Shown here: positions 44,354-55,171 of the stretch, piece after piece
Numbering within the stretch: position 1 is the stretch's first letter
Layout: each line of letters begins with the position of its first letter
Assembly: GCA_026982665.1 (NCBI GenBank)
Contig: JALSGQ010000093.1
Coordinates: 1-55,555 of the forward strand
Origin: Hyphomicrobiales bacterium
Lineage (GTDB): Bacteria; Pseudomonadota; Alphaproteobacteria; Rhizobiales; Aestuariivirgaceae
Length of the DNA: 55,555 nt
Direction of reading: 5' to 3'
Program-made: the position numbers and the translations under genes
The notes under the pieces: generated by a model
What the model was told of the DNA's origin: nothing
Databases searched by the model: none
The model's input: the letters and a program-made list of their open reading frames with translations, nothing else

Positions 44354-47311
44354 TCAGCCCTGTTGTTCCTCCAGCGCCTCCAGCGTCTGGCCGGTGCGCT
44401 GCATCCATTCGCGCACGGCCTCGGCATCGCGCGGGGTGATGTCGGGAAACTCCGGATCGGCCCCGACCTCCTCGGTGATCTTCCACGAGCGGGCGCACTT
44501 TCGCCCCTGTGCCATCTCCACCACCACGGCCACGCCCGGCACCTCCTGGAGCCGGAAGGCATCCGCCGGGCCTTCGCCCTGCTCGATGGCAATGCCGGAG
44601 GTGATGGCCACTTCCGCCATGTCGATGCCTTCCACCGCTGCCAGCAGCTCGGCATCGCTGATGAAGACGCGCGGCGCGGCCTGCAGCGAGGAGCCGATGC
44701 GCTTCTCCTTGCGCTCGATCTCCAGCGCGCCGGTGATGACGGAGCGCACCTTGCGGATCCTGCGCCACTGCTCCGCCAGCGCCTCGTTGCGCCATTCGTC
44801 GGGCAGCGGCAGGAAGGTCTTCAGGTGGATGGAATCGTCCCGGTTGCCGGTGCGGCTCCAGAAGGCCTCCTCGGCAGTGAAGGCAAGCCACGGTGCCAGC
44901 CAGCGCAGCACGTGCTCGAACAGCGTGTCGATGACCGTGCGGCAGGCGCGCCGGCGCGGGCTGGCGTATGGATCGCAGTAGAGCGAATCCTTGCGGATGT
45001 CGAAATAGAAGGCGGAGAGGTCATTGACCATGAAATTGAGAATGGCCGCGTAAGCCCGCTTGAAGTCGAAGGCCTCGTAAGCCTGCATCACGACCCCGCC
45101 CACCTCGTGCAGGCGGTGCAGAATGTAGCGCTCCAGCGCCGGCATGTCGGCGATGTTCTCCACCTTCTCCGTCGTCGGGTCGTAATCGGCCAGCGCACCC
45201 AGCATGTAGCGGATGGTGTTGCGCATCTTGCGATAGGCATCGGCCATGCTTCTGATGATCTCCGGGCCGATGCGCAGGTCTTCCGAATAGTCGGAGGCCA
45301 TCACCCACAGCCTCAGGATGTCGGCGCCATACTGCTTCATCACGTCCTGCGGGCTGACGACGTTGCCCAGCGACTTGGACATCTTGCGCCCTTCCTCGTC
45401 CAGCACGAAGCCGTGGGTGAGCACGCTCTCGTAGGGCGCGCGGCCCCGCGTGCCGCAGCTTTCCAGCAGCGAGGAATGGAACCAGCCGCGGTGCTGGTCG
45501 GTGCCCTCCAGGTACATCGACGCCGGCCACTTCAGGTCGTCGCGCTGCTCCAGCACGAAGGCATGGGTGGAGCCGGAATCGAACCACACGTCGAGAATGT
45601 CCTTCACCTGCTCGTAGTCGTCCGGGTTGTCCACCCGGCCCTTGAGATAGCGCTCCTTCGCGCCGTCCTCGAACCAGGCATCGGCACCCTTTTCCCGGAA
45701 GCTGTCGATGATGCGGCGGTTGACTTCCTCGTCGATGAGGATCTCGCCCGTTTCGCGATGCACGAAGATGGCGATCGGCACGCCCCAGGCGCGCTGGCGC
45801 GAGACCACCCAGTCGGGCCGGTTCTCGATCATGGCGGTGATGCGGTTCTCGCCGGAGGGCGGCACCCACATGACATCCGTCTTGATGGACTTCAGCGCCC
45901 GCTGGCGCAGCGTGGTGCCATCCTCGTAAGGCCGGTCCATGGGGATGAACCATTGCGGCGTGTTGCGGAAGATCACCGGCTTCTTGGAGCGCCAGGAATG
46001 CGGATACTGGTGCCTGATGCGGGCACGCGCGATCAGCATGCCGGCATCCTTCAGCGCCGTGATGACGGCCTCGTTGGCATCACCCTTCTCGCCCTTCTCG
46101 GTGAGCACACGCCTGCCGGTGAAGCCGGGGGCCTCGGCGGTGAGCACGCCATCCTCATCAACGGTGAAGGGAATGCGGGTGTCGATGCCGCGCTCTTCAA
46201 GCTCGCGCGCATGGGCCATCCACACGTCGTAGTCCTCGCGGCCATGCCCCGGTGCCGTGTGCACGAAGCCGGTGCCGGCCTCTTCCGTTACATGCTCGCC
46301 GGGCAGCAGCGGCACGGCGAAGTCGTAGCCCAGATTGGCCAGCGGATGGGCGCAGGTGATGCCCGCGATGTCATCCGCCGTAACGTCGGCCACGCGCTCG
46401 TATTCCTCCACGCGGGCGGCCTGCATCACCTCCTCGGCCAGTGCATCGGCCAGGATGTAGCGCTCGCCGGGCTTGGCCCAGTTGTCTTCCGGCGCCGCCT
46501 TCACCTCGTAGAGGCCATAAGCGATCTTCGGGTTGAAGCTGATGGCGCGGTTGCCGGGGATGGTCCACGGCGTCGTCGTCCAGATGACGACGAAAGCACC
46601 TTGCAAGGCATCCGGCCCTTGCGTGAGCGGAAACTTCACCCAGATGGCATCGGAGACGTGGTCGTGATACTCCACCTCGGCCTCGGCCAGCGCCGTCTTC
46701 TCCACCACCGACCACATCACCGGCTTCGAGCCGCGGTAGAGCTGGCCCATCTGCGCGAACTTCAGCAGCTCCGCGGCGATGATGGCCTCGGCCTCATAGG
46801 CCATGGTGAGATAGGGGTTCTTCCAGTCGCCGATGACGCCAAGGCGGATGAACTCCTCGCGCTGCACGTTGATCCAGTGCTCGGCAAACTTGCGGCACTC
46901 GGCGCGAAAGGCGTTGATGGGGATCTCGTCCTTGTTCCTGCCCTTGGCGCGGAACTCCTCCTCCACCTTCCATTCGATGGGCAGGCCGTGGCAGTCCCAG
47001 CCCGGCACGTAGTTGGAATCGAAGCCCATCATCTGGCGGGTGCGGGTGATGATGTCCTTCAGGATCTTGTTCAGCGCATGACCAATGTGCAGGTGCCCGT
47101 TGGCGTAGGGCGGGCCGTCGTGCAGCACGTATTTCTCCCGCCCCTTTGCCACCTCGCGGCAGCGGCGGTAGAGATCCATCTCCTCCCAGCGCTTGAGGAT
47201 CTCCGGCTCCTTCTTCGGCAGCCCGGCGCGCATGGGAAAGTCGGTCTTCGGCAGGAACAGGGTGGCGCGATAATCGCGGCCTGCCCCCTTCTCGTCCGTC
47301 GCCTTGCTCAT
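44354..47311 (-). CDS. ileS: Isoleucyl-tRNA synthetase
   Basis: The protein has 985 residues. Class-I signature sequences are present: [16 protein letters not shown] (HIGH) and [14 protein letters not shown] (KMSKS), with [15 protein letters not shown] and the editing-domain [14 protein letters not shown]. The C-terminus reads [15 protein letters not shown]...[10 protein letters not shown] where E. coli IleS has paired cysteines for zinc (KCxRCW...CPRC); only one Cys remains, as I recall for alphaproteobacterial enzymes generally. ATG 47311 was chosen as the first Met near homology; the frame is open to 47368. lspA, a common neighbour, is absent. Confidence 0.97.
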   Translation of the reverse strand: MSKATDEKGAGRDYRATLFLPKTDFPMRAGLPKKEPEILKRWEEMDLYRRCREVAKGREKYVLHDGPPYANGHLHIGHALNKILKDIITRTRQMMGFDSNYVPGWDCHGLPIEWKVEEEFRAKGRNKDEIPINAFRAECRKFAEHWINVQREEFIRLGVIGDWKNPYLTMAYEAEAIIAAELLKFAQMGQLYRGSKPVMWSVVEKTALAEAEVEYHDHVSDAIWVKFPLTQGPDALQGAFVVIWTTTPWTIPGNRAISFNPKIAYGLYEVKAAPEDNWAKPGERYILADALAEEVMQAARVEEYERVADVTADDIAGITCAHPLANLGYDFAVPLLPGEHVTEEAGTGFVHTAPGHGREDYDVWMAHARELEERGIDTRIPFTVDEDGVLTAEAPGFTGRRVLTEKGEKGDANEAVITALKDAGMLIARARIRHQYPHSWRSKKPVIFRNTPQWFIPMDRPYEDGTTLRQRALKSIKTDVMWVPPSGENRITAMIENRPDWVVSRQRAWGVPIAIFVHRETGEILIDEEVNRRIIDSFREKGADAWFEDGAKERYLKGRVDNPDDYEQVKDILDVWFDSGSTHAFVLEQRDDLKWPASMYLEGTDQHRGWFHSSLLESCGTRGRAPYESVLTHGFVLDEEGRKMSKSLGNVVSPQDVMKQYGADILRLWVMASDYSEDLRIGPEIIRSMADAYRKMRNTIRYMLGALADYDPTTEKVENIADMPALERYILHRLHEVGGVVMQAYEAFDFKRAYAAILNFMVNDLSAFYFDIRKDSLYCDPYASPRRRACRTVIDTLFEHVLRWLAPWLAFTAEEAFWSRTGNRDDSIHLKTFLPLPDEWRNEALAEQWRRIRKVRSVITGALEIERKEKRIGSSLQAAPRVFISDAELLAAVEGIDMAEVAITSGIAIEQGEGPADAFRLQEVPGVAVVVEMAQGRKCARSWKITEEVGADPEFPDITPRDAEAVREWMQRTGQTLEALEEQQG

Positions 47312-47630
47312 GAGATACAAGCCCCGTTCAGCATGAAAAGCCTGTCTGGCGCGGGCACGCCCCTTCATCCACCCTTCAAGCCTGGCTGCAAGAGAGCGGA
47401 AACCGACAATGAATCATGCCCGCCCGCATGAATCTGCCGGGTTTTCTAGAACAGTGTCGGTCGCGGGGCAATGGCGATGAAAACAAGCAAAGACGGCACC
47501 GCAAGACATGGCACAGCAAGCATGGCACGGCAAGAGACAAGCCTGCCTGAGCGCCCTGCCCTTGCGCACGGCGCGGCCGCCATGCCTCATCATGAGCGCC
47601 GGCAGCGCATCGCCACCGCCCTGTCCCGTG
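47312..47630. other. 319-bp gap between ileS and clpA
   Basis: No gene is seen. It includes an imperfect 14-bp tandem repeat at 47507-47534 (CATGGCACAGCAAG / CATGGCACGGCAAG). The ileS promoter is expected here on the minus strand. Confidence 0.5.
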
Positions 47631-50054
47631 TCATTCGGCCTTCTGCGGCTTCCTGCTGGGCTTGCCCTTGCGCTGGCGTGGCGGCACCTTCTCCTCCTCG
47701 CGCGAGAGATACTCGAACACCAGCTTCGGCTCCGCGCCCTTCCTGCGCTTGAGATCAATGCGCACGGTGCCGCCATTCTTCAGCTTGCCGAACAGCACCT
47801 CTTCCGCCAGCGGCTTCTTGATGTGCTCCTGGATGACGCGTGAGAGCGGCCGCGCACCCATCTGCTGGTCATACCCCTTTTCCACCAGCCAATCGGCAGC
47901 AGCGTCTGACAGCTCGATGTTGACCTGCCGCTCGGCCAGCTGTGCCTCCAGCTGCAGCACGAACTTCTGCACCACCTGCCGCACGATCTCCGGCGAGAGG
48001 TGGGCAAAGGGAATGATGGCATCCAGCCGGTTGCGGAACTCCGGCGTGAACAGGCGGCGGATGGCCTCCTCGTCATCCCCCTCGCGCTTCGTGCGGGTGA
48101 AGCCGTAGGCCTGCTTCGCCAGGTCCGCCGCGCCGGCGTTGGTGGTCATGATGAGGATGACGTTGCGGAAGTCCACCGTCTTGCCATTGTTGTCGGTGAG
48201 CTTGCCGTGATCCATCACCTGCAGCAGGATGTTGAACAGGTCAGGGTGTGCCTTCTCGATCTCGTCCAGCAGCAGCACGGCATGCGGATGCTGGTCGATG
48301 GCGTCAGTGAGCAGGCCGCCCTGGTCGAACCCCACGTAGCCCGGTGGCGCGCCGATGAGGCGCGAGACCGAATGCCGCTCCATGTATTCCGACATGTCGA
48401 AGCGGATCAGCTCCACGCCCAGGTGCTGCGCCAGCTGCCGCGCCACCTCCGTCTTGCCGACGCCGGTGGGGCCGGAGAACAGGTAGCAGCCAATGGGCTT
48501 TTCCGGCTCGCGCAGGCCGGCGCGCGAAAGCTTGATGGCGGAGGCCAGCGCATCGATGGCGGCATCCTGGCCAAAGACCACGCGCTTCAGCTCCTTTCCG
48601 AGATTCTTCAGCAGCTTCGCGTCGTCGCGACTGACCGACTTCGGCGGTATGCGGGCCATGGTGGCAATGGTGGCCTCGATGTCCTTCACGCCGATGGTCT
48701 TCTTGCGCCTGCCTTCCGGCAGCAGCATCTGCGATGCGCCGGTTTCGTCCAGCACGTCGATGGCCTTGTCCGGCAGCTTGCGGTCTGCCATGTAGCGGGC
48801 CGAAAGCTCCACCGCCGTCTTGATGGCATCATGGGTGTAACGCACCTTGTGATGCTTCTCGAAATAGGGTTTCAGGCCCTTGAGGATCTTCACCGCGTCT
48901 TCCACCGAAGGCTCGGCAATGTCGATCTTCTGGAAGCGCCGCACCAGCGCCCGGTCCTTCTCGAAATACTGCCGGTATTCCTTGTAGGTGGTGGAGCCGA
49001 TGCAGCGCAGGCTGCCGGAGGACAGCGCCGGCTTCAGCAGGTTGGAGGCATCCATGGCACCGCCGGAGGTGGCACCGGCGCCGATGACGGTGTGGATCTC
49101 GTCGATGAACAGGATGGCCCCGGGATATTCCTCGATCTCCTTGATGACGGCCTTGATGCGCTCCTCGAAGTCTCCGCGGTAGCGGGTGCCGGCCAGCAGC
49201 ACGCCCATGTCGAGCTGGAAGATGGTGCATTCCTTCAGCACCTCGGGCACCTTGCCCTCGACAATGCGCCGCGCCAGCCCCTCGGCGATGGCCGTCTTGC
49301 CAACGCCGGGATCACCCACCAGCAGCGGGTTGTTCTTCTGCCGCCGGCACAGCACCTGAATGGTGCGGCGCACCTCCTTCTCGCGGCCGATCAGGGGGTC
49401 GATCCTGCCGGCTTTCGCCTTCTCGTTGAGGTTGACGCAATATTCGTCCAGCGCCTCGGTGCTGGGGCGGGCTTCATCATCGTCATCATCATCGAGATCG
49501 CTGTCGCGATCGCGCTCCGGGTCATCATCACCGCGCGAGGACATGCGCGGCAGCCCCGGGAAACCCTCTTCGCGATCCTTCACCCCGCGTGCCGGGCGGG
49601 CAACAGAGCGCGAGCCGCGCTTGGCAATGCCGTGCGAGATGTAGTTCACCGCATCGAACCGGGTCATGTCCTGCTCCTGCAGGAACCAGGCGGCATGGCT
49701 CTCGCGCTCGGCAAAGATGGCCACCAGCACGTTGGCCCCGGTTACCTCCTCGCGCCCGGCGCTCTGCACGTGGATGACGGCGCGTTGCAACACCCGCTGA
49801 AAGGCAGTGGTGGGCTTGGGCTCCACACCCGGAGCGGCCACCAGCCCGGCCAGCTCGTTCTCCAGATACTCCAGCAGCTGCTGGCGCAGCAGCTCGAGGT
49901 CAACGTCGCAGGCTTCCATCACCGCTGCGGCGTCCTCCTCATCCACCAGCGCCAGCAGCAGGTGCTCCAGCGTGGCGTATTCGTGCCGGTACTCGCTGGC
50001 CATGGCCAGCGCCCGGTGCAACGCCTTTTCCAGCGAACTGGTGAACGTCGGCAT
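47631..50054 (-). CDS. clpA: ATP-dependent Clp protease ATP-binding subunit ClpA
   Basis: The protein has 807 residues. It is the AAA+ unfoldase that feeds ClpP. Seen: an N-terminal Clp repeat domain ([29 protein letters not shown]), a first AAA module with [13 protein letters not shown], an acidic low-complexity insert near residues 170-195 (DDDDDD), and a second module with [39 protein letters not shown]. The ClpP-contact loop, usually [I/L]-G-[F/L], reads Tyr650-Gly-Phe here ([10 protein letters not shown]). The Lys/Arg-rich C-terminal tail is longer than usual. AAGGAG precedes the start and contains the clpS stop codon; seven bases lie between the two genes. Confidence 0.96.
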   Translation of the reverse strand: MPTFTSSLEKALHRALAMASEYRHEYATLEHLLLALVDEEDAAAVMEACDVDLELLRQQLLEYLENELAGLVAAPGVEPKPTTAFQRVLQRAVIHVQSAGREEVTGANVLVAIFAERESHAAWFLQEQDMTRFDAVNYISHGIAKRGSRSVARPARGVKDREEGFPGLPRMSSRGDDDPERDRDSDLDDDDDDEARPSTEALDEYCVNLNEKAKAGRIDPLIGREKEVRRTIQVLCRRQKNNPLLVGDPGVGKTAIAEGLARRIVEGKVPEVLKECTIFQLDMGVLLAGTRYRGDFEERIKAVIKEIEEYPGAILFIDEIHTVIGAGATSGGAMDASNLLKPALSSGSLRCIGSTTYKEYRQYFEKDRALVRRFQKIDIAEPSVEDAVKILKGLKPYFEKHHKVRYTHDAIKTAVELSARYMADRKLPDKAIDVLDETGASQMLLPEGRRKKTIGVKDIEATIATMARIPPKSVSRDDAKLLKNLGKELKRVVFGQDAAIDALASAIKLSRAGLREPEKPIGCYLFSGPTGVGKTEVARQLAQHLGVELIRFDMSEYMERHSVSRLIGAPPGYVGFDQGGLLTDAIDQHPHAVLLLDEIEKAHPDLFNILLQVMDHGKLTDNNGKTVDFRNVILIMTTNAGAADLAKQAYGFTRTKREGDDEEAIRRLFTPEFRNRLDAIIPFAHLSPEIVRQVVQKFVLQLEAQLAERQVNIELSDAAADWLVEKGYDQQMGARPLSRVIQEHIKKPLAEEVLFGKLKNGGTVRIDLKRRKGAEPKLVFEYLSREEEKVPPRQRKGKPSRKPQKAE

Positions 50055-50061
50055 GATGCGC

Positions 50062-50379
50062 CTACTCCTTTTCCATCACGCACTGCAGGGGATGCCCGTG
50101 CGCCTTGGCCAGCGACATGACCTGGTTTACCTTGGTCTCCGCAATCTCGTGCGGATAGACACCACACACGCCCACGCCATGATAGTGCACGGCCAGCATG
50201 ATGCGCGTGGCCTCTTCCTGGTCCTTGTTGAAATAGCGTTGCAGCACCATCACGACGAAGTCCATGGGCGTGTAGTCGTCGTTCAACATGAGCACCTTGT
50301 AAAGCGGCGGCCGCTTCGTCTTCGGCCGGGGCTTTTCCAGCAAGCCCGCCTGCTGCCGCCTGTCGCCCTTGTCGCTCAT
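50062..50379 (-). CDS. clpS: ATP-dependent Clp protease adaptor ClpS
   Basis: The protein has 105 residues. ClpS brings N-degron substrates to ClpA. The pocket residues are in [19 protein letters not shown], with [31 protein letters not shown] following and the ending [10 protein letters not shown]. The first 25 residues are a basic flexible extension. ATG 50379 was taken because homology and length fit; the frame is open to 50562. It is the first gene of the clpS-clpA operon, with its TAG stop inside the clpA ribosome-binding site. Confidence 0.96.
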   Translation of the reverse strand: MSDKGDRRQQAGLLEKPRPKTKRPPLYKVLMLNDDYTPMDFVVMVLQRYFNKDQEEATRIMLAVHYHGVGVCGVYPHEIAETKVNQVMSLAKAHGHPLQCVMEKE

Positions 50380-50789
50380 GCCCGTTGCAGCCTCCTCGCT
50401 TGCACCCCTTGCATCATGGCAGGCCGGCAAGAAGCCGCAAGCTCTTCCTGCATCTGTGCACACCTGGCCTGTGTGCCTGCCTCTCCTGTGCTGCGTCTCA
50501 GTATAAAGCCTTTCGCAGTGCAATTCATCATGAAAAATGCGCCATGCCGGTTGGCCCGCCATTCATGCTCCGCCCCGCTGCAGGCTGGCGAAAAGCCGCA
50601 AAACCTGCCCTGAAGAACGGCTTTCCACCTGACTACCCGGCCGGACATTGCCTCCGCAAGACGCCACAGCATGGTGCAATTTTACCATTTGGCAACCCCG
50701 TTTGCACCACAATCCCGCCCAAGCGGGGACATGCGCCATGAACGGCGCAAACGCCTCCTTGACACGCAACAGGCAGGCGAGGCTCAAGC
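50380..50789. other. 410-bp divergent gap between clpS and the carboxypeptidase gene
   Basis: No gene is seen. An AT-richer segment near 50673-50715 (AATTTTACCATTTGGCAACC) may hold the promoter of the rightward gene. No repeat or riboswitch is recognised. Confidence 0.4.
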
Positions 50790-53147
50790 ATGCTCACCAC
50801 AGCAGCCCATGATCGGCTGAAAGACGACAATCGCACGACATCCACCGGCATGTTCGCAGGCATTGGCGCGCGAGCCACTGCGCGCACCTTGCGCCTGCCG
50901 CTGGCGCTGATGATGCTGACCGTCATCCTGCACGCCGTGCTGCTGGTGCCCGCCGCACAGGCGCGCCAGCCGCAGGCTGCCATCGTGGTGGATGCGCGCA
51001 CCGGCAAGGTGCTGTTCGCCCGGCATGCCGACAGCCCGCGCTATCCTGCCTCCATTTCCAAGGTGATGACGCTCTACCTGCTGTTCCGCGAAATCCGCGC
51101 CGGGCGGCTGAGCCTGAACTCGCGGCTGAAGGTATCGCGCCGTGCCGCTCTCATCCCGCCGTCCAAGCTGTGGCTGAAGCCGGGCCAGACCATTACCGTG
51201 GATCAGGCCATTCGCGCACTGGCAGTGAAGTCGGCCAACGACGTCGCCACGGTGGTGGCGGAGAACATCGCCGGTTCGGAGGCCGCCTTCGCCCGCCGCA
51301 TGACGCAGATGGCGCGTGCACTGGGCATGACCCGCACCACGTTTCGCAATGCCTCCGGCCTGCCCAACCCGCCCAATGTCTCCACGGCGCGCGACCTGGC
51401 GACGCTGTCGCTGAGGCTGATGCGCGACTTCCCGCACTTCTACAAGCGCTACTTCGCGCTGAAGACATTCCGCTGGCGCGGCCGGGCATTGCGCAACCAC
51501 AATCGCCTGCTGTGGAGCGTCGCCGGCATGGACGGCATCAAGACCGGCTACACCCGCGCCGCCGGCTCCAACCTCGCCGCCTCCGTGCGGCGCAACGGCA
51601 AGCGCATCGTCGCCGTGGTGCTGGGCATGCCATCCTCGCGCGCCCGCAACCGCTACATGGCCAGCCTCATCGAGAAGAGCTTCCGCCAATACCGCCTGCA
51701 GAAGGGCACGCGCATCGCCGCCATCGCCGGCACGCCGCCGGGCTGGAACCCGGCGCGCGGCAGGGCCATGCTGGCGCGCCTGCAGCAGATGGAACGCGCC
51801 TCCACCAGCAGTGCCCGGCACCGGAACGACAATGCACGCAAGGTGGCGGCCCGCATGCAGGCAACACGCAAGGTGAGGCCGCAGCCGCGGGTGCGCCAGG
51901 CACAGGTTGCCGTGCCTGCTCCGCAGCAGGCGGCACGGCTGGCACGGCTGGCGCTGCAGGCGGCCGTGATACCCACCGCAGGCGATGGCGCTGACTTTCC
52001 CGCCCCGGCAGATGAGGTGATTGCCAGCAAAAAGACCGCAACGGCGGGCACCAGCAGGATCACCCCGCCGAAACCGCAACCACGCCCCGGCAACATGCTG
52101 ATGGCCAAGGCTGCCCAACCTGCCTCCCGGCGCAACGTGCGTGAACCGGAAAGCACCACGCCGCGCATGGCGCAGGCAGACAGCGCCACAGCGGCCGAAA
52201 GCGCCGCGCATGATGCCCCGCGCCGCATGGCTGCCGCGGCCGAGCGCTCCCGCACCATGGCAGGCGAAGCCGGTGCGCATGCAGAAGTGCAGATCCCCGG
52301 CACCCTGGTGCGCGTACGCGTGAATCCGGTGGCATCGGCAGAGGATGCCGCTACCACCACGACGAATACGCCAGCCGTTGCCGGCATCAGCAATCACAAC
52401 GCCGTGGCACGTTCCGCAAAGGCCGAAGCCTTGAGCACGGCAGTCGGCAAGAACAAGACTGCCAATGTCCACACTGCAGCGGTATTGAAAGCTGACGTCA
52501 TCCGCGAAGATGACAATTCCGCCGTCATGGTGCTGGTGCGCAAGACCCCGGCACGGCAGCCGCGCGTCAACAATGCCAATCCCGCACAGGCTGCCGGCAC
52601 CATGCCGCCAGCCAGCCGGGCAGCCACTGACGCCCGCCCCGACGACACCCACGGCACCGCGGAGCATGCCCCCGCGCCGCGGCAAGTCGCGCAGCGCCCT
52701 GCCTCGTCGGCACCCGAGCGCTCTGCGCCGACAATACGGGCTGGCAAGGCCGCTGCTGCCGCCATTGCAGCCGCTGCATCCGCCGGCGGCGACAGCACTC
52801 GCGTGGCTGCTGCCCCCCGCACCGAGGCACCACGTGTCGATTCCCCTGCAGAGGAAATCCTGCTGCCGGAGCCTGACCGTGCGCGGCAGCTGATGCAGGC
52901 CCGCTGGCTGATCCAGATCGGTGCCTTCCCGACGCTGGAAGGTGCGAAGAAATACCTGGAGAAGGCCCGCCGCCTGTCGCGCAACGTGCGCGGCGAGCAG
53001 CCGGTGGTCATCCGCGTGCGCAAGGGAACGAAGATGTTCTACCGTGCACGCTATGCCGGCATGTCGCGCCGCCAGGCCATCCGCGCCTGCCGCGAGCTGA
53101 AGCGCCGCGGCCTTGCCTGCCTGCCCATGGCCCCCGGCGCGGGCTGA
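50790..53147 (+). CDS. D-alanyl-D-alanine carboxypeptidase with long linker and C-terminal SPOR domain
   Basis: The protein has 785 residues, about twice the length of PBP5-type enzymes. A membrane signal spans about residues 35-58. The penicilloyl-transferase motifs are complete: Ser88-Ile-Ser-Lys91 (PASISKVMT), Ser148-Ala-Asn150 (KSANDVATVV) and Lys251-Thr-Gly253 (GIKTGYTRAAGSNL). After about residue 320, a 370-residue Ala/Pro/Arg/Thr-rich linker replaces the usual PBP5 C-terminal domain and amphipathic anchor. A SPOR domain ends the protein (about 705-780: RWLIQIGAFPTLEGAKKYLEKA... FYRARYAGMSRRQAIRACRELK). It should trim pentapeptides, with SPOR directing it to the septum. Confidence 0.92.
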   Translation: MLTTAAHDRLKDDNRTTSTGMFAGIGARATARTLRLPLALMMLTVILHAVLLVPAAQARQPQAAIVVDARTGKVLFARHADSPRYPASISKVMTLYLLFREIRAGRLSLNSRLKVSRRAALIPPSKLWLKPGQTITVDQAIRALAVKSANDVATVVAENIAGSEAAFARRMTQMARALGMTRTTFRNASGLPNPPNVSTARDLATLSLRLMRDFPHFYKRYFALKTFRWRGRALRNHNRLLWSVAGMDGIKTGYTRAAGSNLAASVRRNGKRIVAVVLGMPSSRARNRYMASLIEKSFRQYRLQKGTRIAAIAGTPPGWNPARGRAMLARLQQMERASTSSARHRNDNARKVAARMQATRKVRPQPRVRQAQVAVPAPQQAARLARLALQAAVIPTAGDGADFPAPADEVIASKKTATAGTSRITPPKPQPRPGNMLMAKAAQPASRRNVREPESTTPRMAQADSATAAESAAHDAPRRMAAAAERSRTMAGEAGAHAEVQIPGTLVRVRVNPVASAEDAATTTTNTPAVAGISNHNAVARSAKAEALSTAVGKNKTANVHTAAVLKADVIREDDNSAVMVLVRKTPARQPRVNNANPAQAAGTMPPASRAATDARPDDTHGTAEHAPAPRQVAQRPASSAPERSAPTIRAGKAAAAAIAAAASAGGDSTRVAAAPRTEAPRVDSPAEEILLPEPDRARQLMQARWLIQIGAFPTLEGAKKYLEKARRLSRNVRGEQPVVIRVRKGTKMFYRARYAGMSRRQAIRACRELKRRGLACLPMAPGAG

Positions 53148-53551
53148 GCCCGGGCATCAACCCCTGCCCCGCACGAGGCAAGGTTGCATCCATCGCCAAC
53201 TCCGCCTCCCCGCATCCCGCACAATGTGCAGACCCTGGCGCAGGCTGGCCGTCATCGGGGCGCGCACGCAAGTCTGCACCGGGCAGGCGTCAGGGCTGCA
53301 AACCCCACCCACAACCGGACAAGAGACACCTGCGCCTCGCAGCATCTTGCTTCAGGCCGGGCCTGCCAGCCATGGAACATGCTTCCTCATATGCTTCGGG
53401 GATATTGCAGTTCATTCCTGGTCATGCGTTCAATCAAGGTGTTTCCGGAGGTGTCCAATTGCAAAGCCTGCGCTGAAAGGGCATCTCGATGGCTGCAGGC
53501 TGATACCAGGCTCACAGGCATTTCCACGGCACAAACACGGGAGGCACGACA
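53148..53551. other. 404-bp gap upstream of cutA
   Basis: No convincing gene is seen in either strand. The right half is AT-richer than its surroundings and probably carries the cutA promoter; no clear consensus can be named. Confidence 0.4.
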
Positions 53552-53905
53552 ATGCAGGATGCCCGGGCAGCTCTCATCTACACCACGCTGCCAAACGCGG
53601 ACAGGGCCCGTGAAATGGGTGAATTGCTGGTGCGGGAAGGTTTGGCAGCATGCGTGAACATCATCCCGCACATGCAGTCCATTTACATCTGGCAGGGGGA
53701 GCTGGCGCAGGATGAGGAAGTGGTGCTGCTGGCCAAGACGACTTCACGACTCGCCACAGCCTTGATGAAGCGCATGGCGGCACTGCATCCATATGAGGTG
53801 CCCGCCATTCTGCATTTGCCGGTAATGGATGTGCATGCTCCTTATCTGGCATGGATGCGGCAGGCCGTTTGTGCTAAGCCCGCTGCCGATGAAACCGGTG
53901 AATGA
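53552..53905 (+). CDS. cutA: CutA1-family divalent-cation tolerance protein
   Basis: The protein has 117 residues. Seen: LIYTTLPNADRAREMGELLVREGLAACVNIIP, the signature SIYIWQGELAQDEEVVLLAKTT, and MAALHPYEVPAILHLPV, all typical of this small trimeric beta-alpha-beta protein. CutA1 was linked to copper tolerance in E. coli; its biochemical role is unclear. GGGAGG precedes the ATG. A SLAC1-type gene follows on the same strand after 59 bp, so the two may share a transcript. Confidence 0.95.
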   Translation: MQDARAALIYTTLPNADRAREMGELLVREGLAACVNIIPHMQSIYIWQGELAQDEEVVLLAKTTSRLATALMKRMAALHPYEVPAILHLPVMDVHAPYLAWMRQAVCAKPAADETGE

Positions 53906-53964
53906 TGCACACCACGCGCAGCGGCATGCAGCGACAGCCGGCATGCAGCACAGGGAGCCAGGAC

Positions 53965-54978
53965 ATGAGCACGCAACCGGCACAACGGGAAGCAATGTTG
54001 CAGGACGGAAATGAAGAAGTGGCATCCCGCCTGAAGTTCTTCCCCGTCAGCTTTTTCGCCATCATCATGGGGCTGGCCGGGCTGACGCTGGCCTGGCGCA
54101 AGGCGGCCGAGCTGCTGGGCACCACCGGCATGCTCTCCCACGCGCTGGGCATCTTCACGCTGCTGCTGTTTGCCGTGCTGCTGGGAGTGTATCTGCTGAA
54201 GGCGGCGCGTTACCCACAGGTGGCGCGGAACGAGCTGGAACACCCGGTGATGAGCGCCTTCGTGCCCACCATCTCCATCTCGCTGCTGCTGCTGGCGTTG
54301 TGCATGCTGCCGCTGTCGCGCGGGCTGGCGGTGTGGCTGTGGGGGACAGGGGCAGCGTTGCACCTCATCCTGACGCTGCACATCGTACGCAGCTGGGTGG
54401 CGCGGGATCATTTCCAGCTCGGGCACATCAACCCTGCCTGGTTCATTCCGGCGGTGGGCAACGTGGTAGTGCCGCTGGCCGGCGTGCCGCTGGGGCATGA
54501 GGAACTATCCTGGTTCTTCTTCGCTGTCGGTATTTCCTTCTGGGTCATCCTGCTGGTGATCGTTTTCTATCGCATCCTGTTTCATGACCCGCTGCCGCCG
54601 ATGCTGCTGCCCACCCTGTTCATCCTCATCGCTCCACCGGCTGTGGGCTTCCTGGCCTACGAGAATCTCACCGGTGGCAGCATCGATGCCTTTGCCCGCA
54701 TCCTCTATTATTTGGCCCTGTTCTTCACGCTGCTGCTCGTCATAGAGCTGCCACGCTTCCTGAAGCTGCCGTTCTTCCTCTCGTGGTGGGCCTATTCGTT
54801 TCCGTCCGCCGCCATGACCACCGCCACCTTCGTGATGGCCGAGAAGGTGGGAGGAAGCTTCTTCCACTGGCTGGCGCTCATCATGCTGGCCGGGCTGACG
54901 ATGCTCATCCTGTGGCTGGCCTACAATACCCTGCTGGCCATCCGCGCCGGCCGCATCTGCCAGCCCCCGAAGCATTGA
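53965..54978 (+). CDS. SLAC1/TehA-family membrane channel or transporter
   Basis: The protein has 337 residues and about ten hydrophobic helices. The opening FFPVSFFAIIMGLAGLTLAWRKA, the motif INPAWFIPAVGNVVVPLAG, ILYYLALFFTLLL and FFLSWWAYSFPSAAMTTATF match the TehA/SLAC1 fold, in which a gating Phe sits in the pore. Members carry anions, C4-dicarboxylates or give tellurite tolerance; the substrate is unknown. ATG 53965 with AGGGAGCCAGGAC before it was chosen; the frame is open to 53902. It follows cutA. Confidence 0.88.
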   Translation: MSTQPAQREAMLQDGNEEVASRLKFFPVSFFAIIMGLAGLTLAWRKAAELLGTTGMLSHALGIFTLLLFAVLLGVYLLKAARYPQVARNELEHPVMSAFVPTISISLLLLALCMLPLSRGLAVWLWGTGAALHLILTLHIVRSWVARDHFQLGHINPAWFIPAVGNVVVPLAGVPLGHEELSWFFFAVGISFWVILLVIVFYRILFHDPLPPMLLPTLFILIAPPAVGFLAYENLTGGSIDAFARILYYLALFFTLLLVIELPRFLKLPFFLSWWAYSFPSAAMTTATFVMAEKVGGSFFHWLALIMLAGLTMLILWLAYNTLLAIRAGRICQPPKH

Positions 54979-55114
54979 TGGCGCTTTCCGGCATCATGCT
55001 GCGGATGCAAGGCACAACAGCCGCGGCAGTTGCTCTCTGCCAGCCGGACCTCAGGAGAAAGAAACACGACCATGAAGAAGGAAGTATTTCGTCGAACGTG
55101 AAGAAAAACAAGGC

Positions 55115-55132
55115 GCCCTGCTGGCTCAGGGC
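55115..55132 (-). terminator. Minus-strand hairpin with T tract
   Basis: GCCCTG and CAGGGC enclose six bases. On the minus strand the stem is followed by GCCTTGTTTTTCTTC. The T-run on the minus side suggests a leftward transcript arriving from 55.2-55.5 kb. Confidence 0.5.
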
Positions 55133-55171
55133 ACGGCCCGGCACCAGCAGGACATCGTTTCTGCTTCGAGC

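Noticed and set aside
44309-47431. 1040-codon open frame antisense to ileS
   Set aside because: ileS is supported by HIGH and KMSKS motifs and full length; the opposite frame shows no domain.
48000-50120. 706-codon open frame antisense to clpA
   Set aside because: clpA motifs are decisive; the opposite frame is a shadow.
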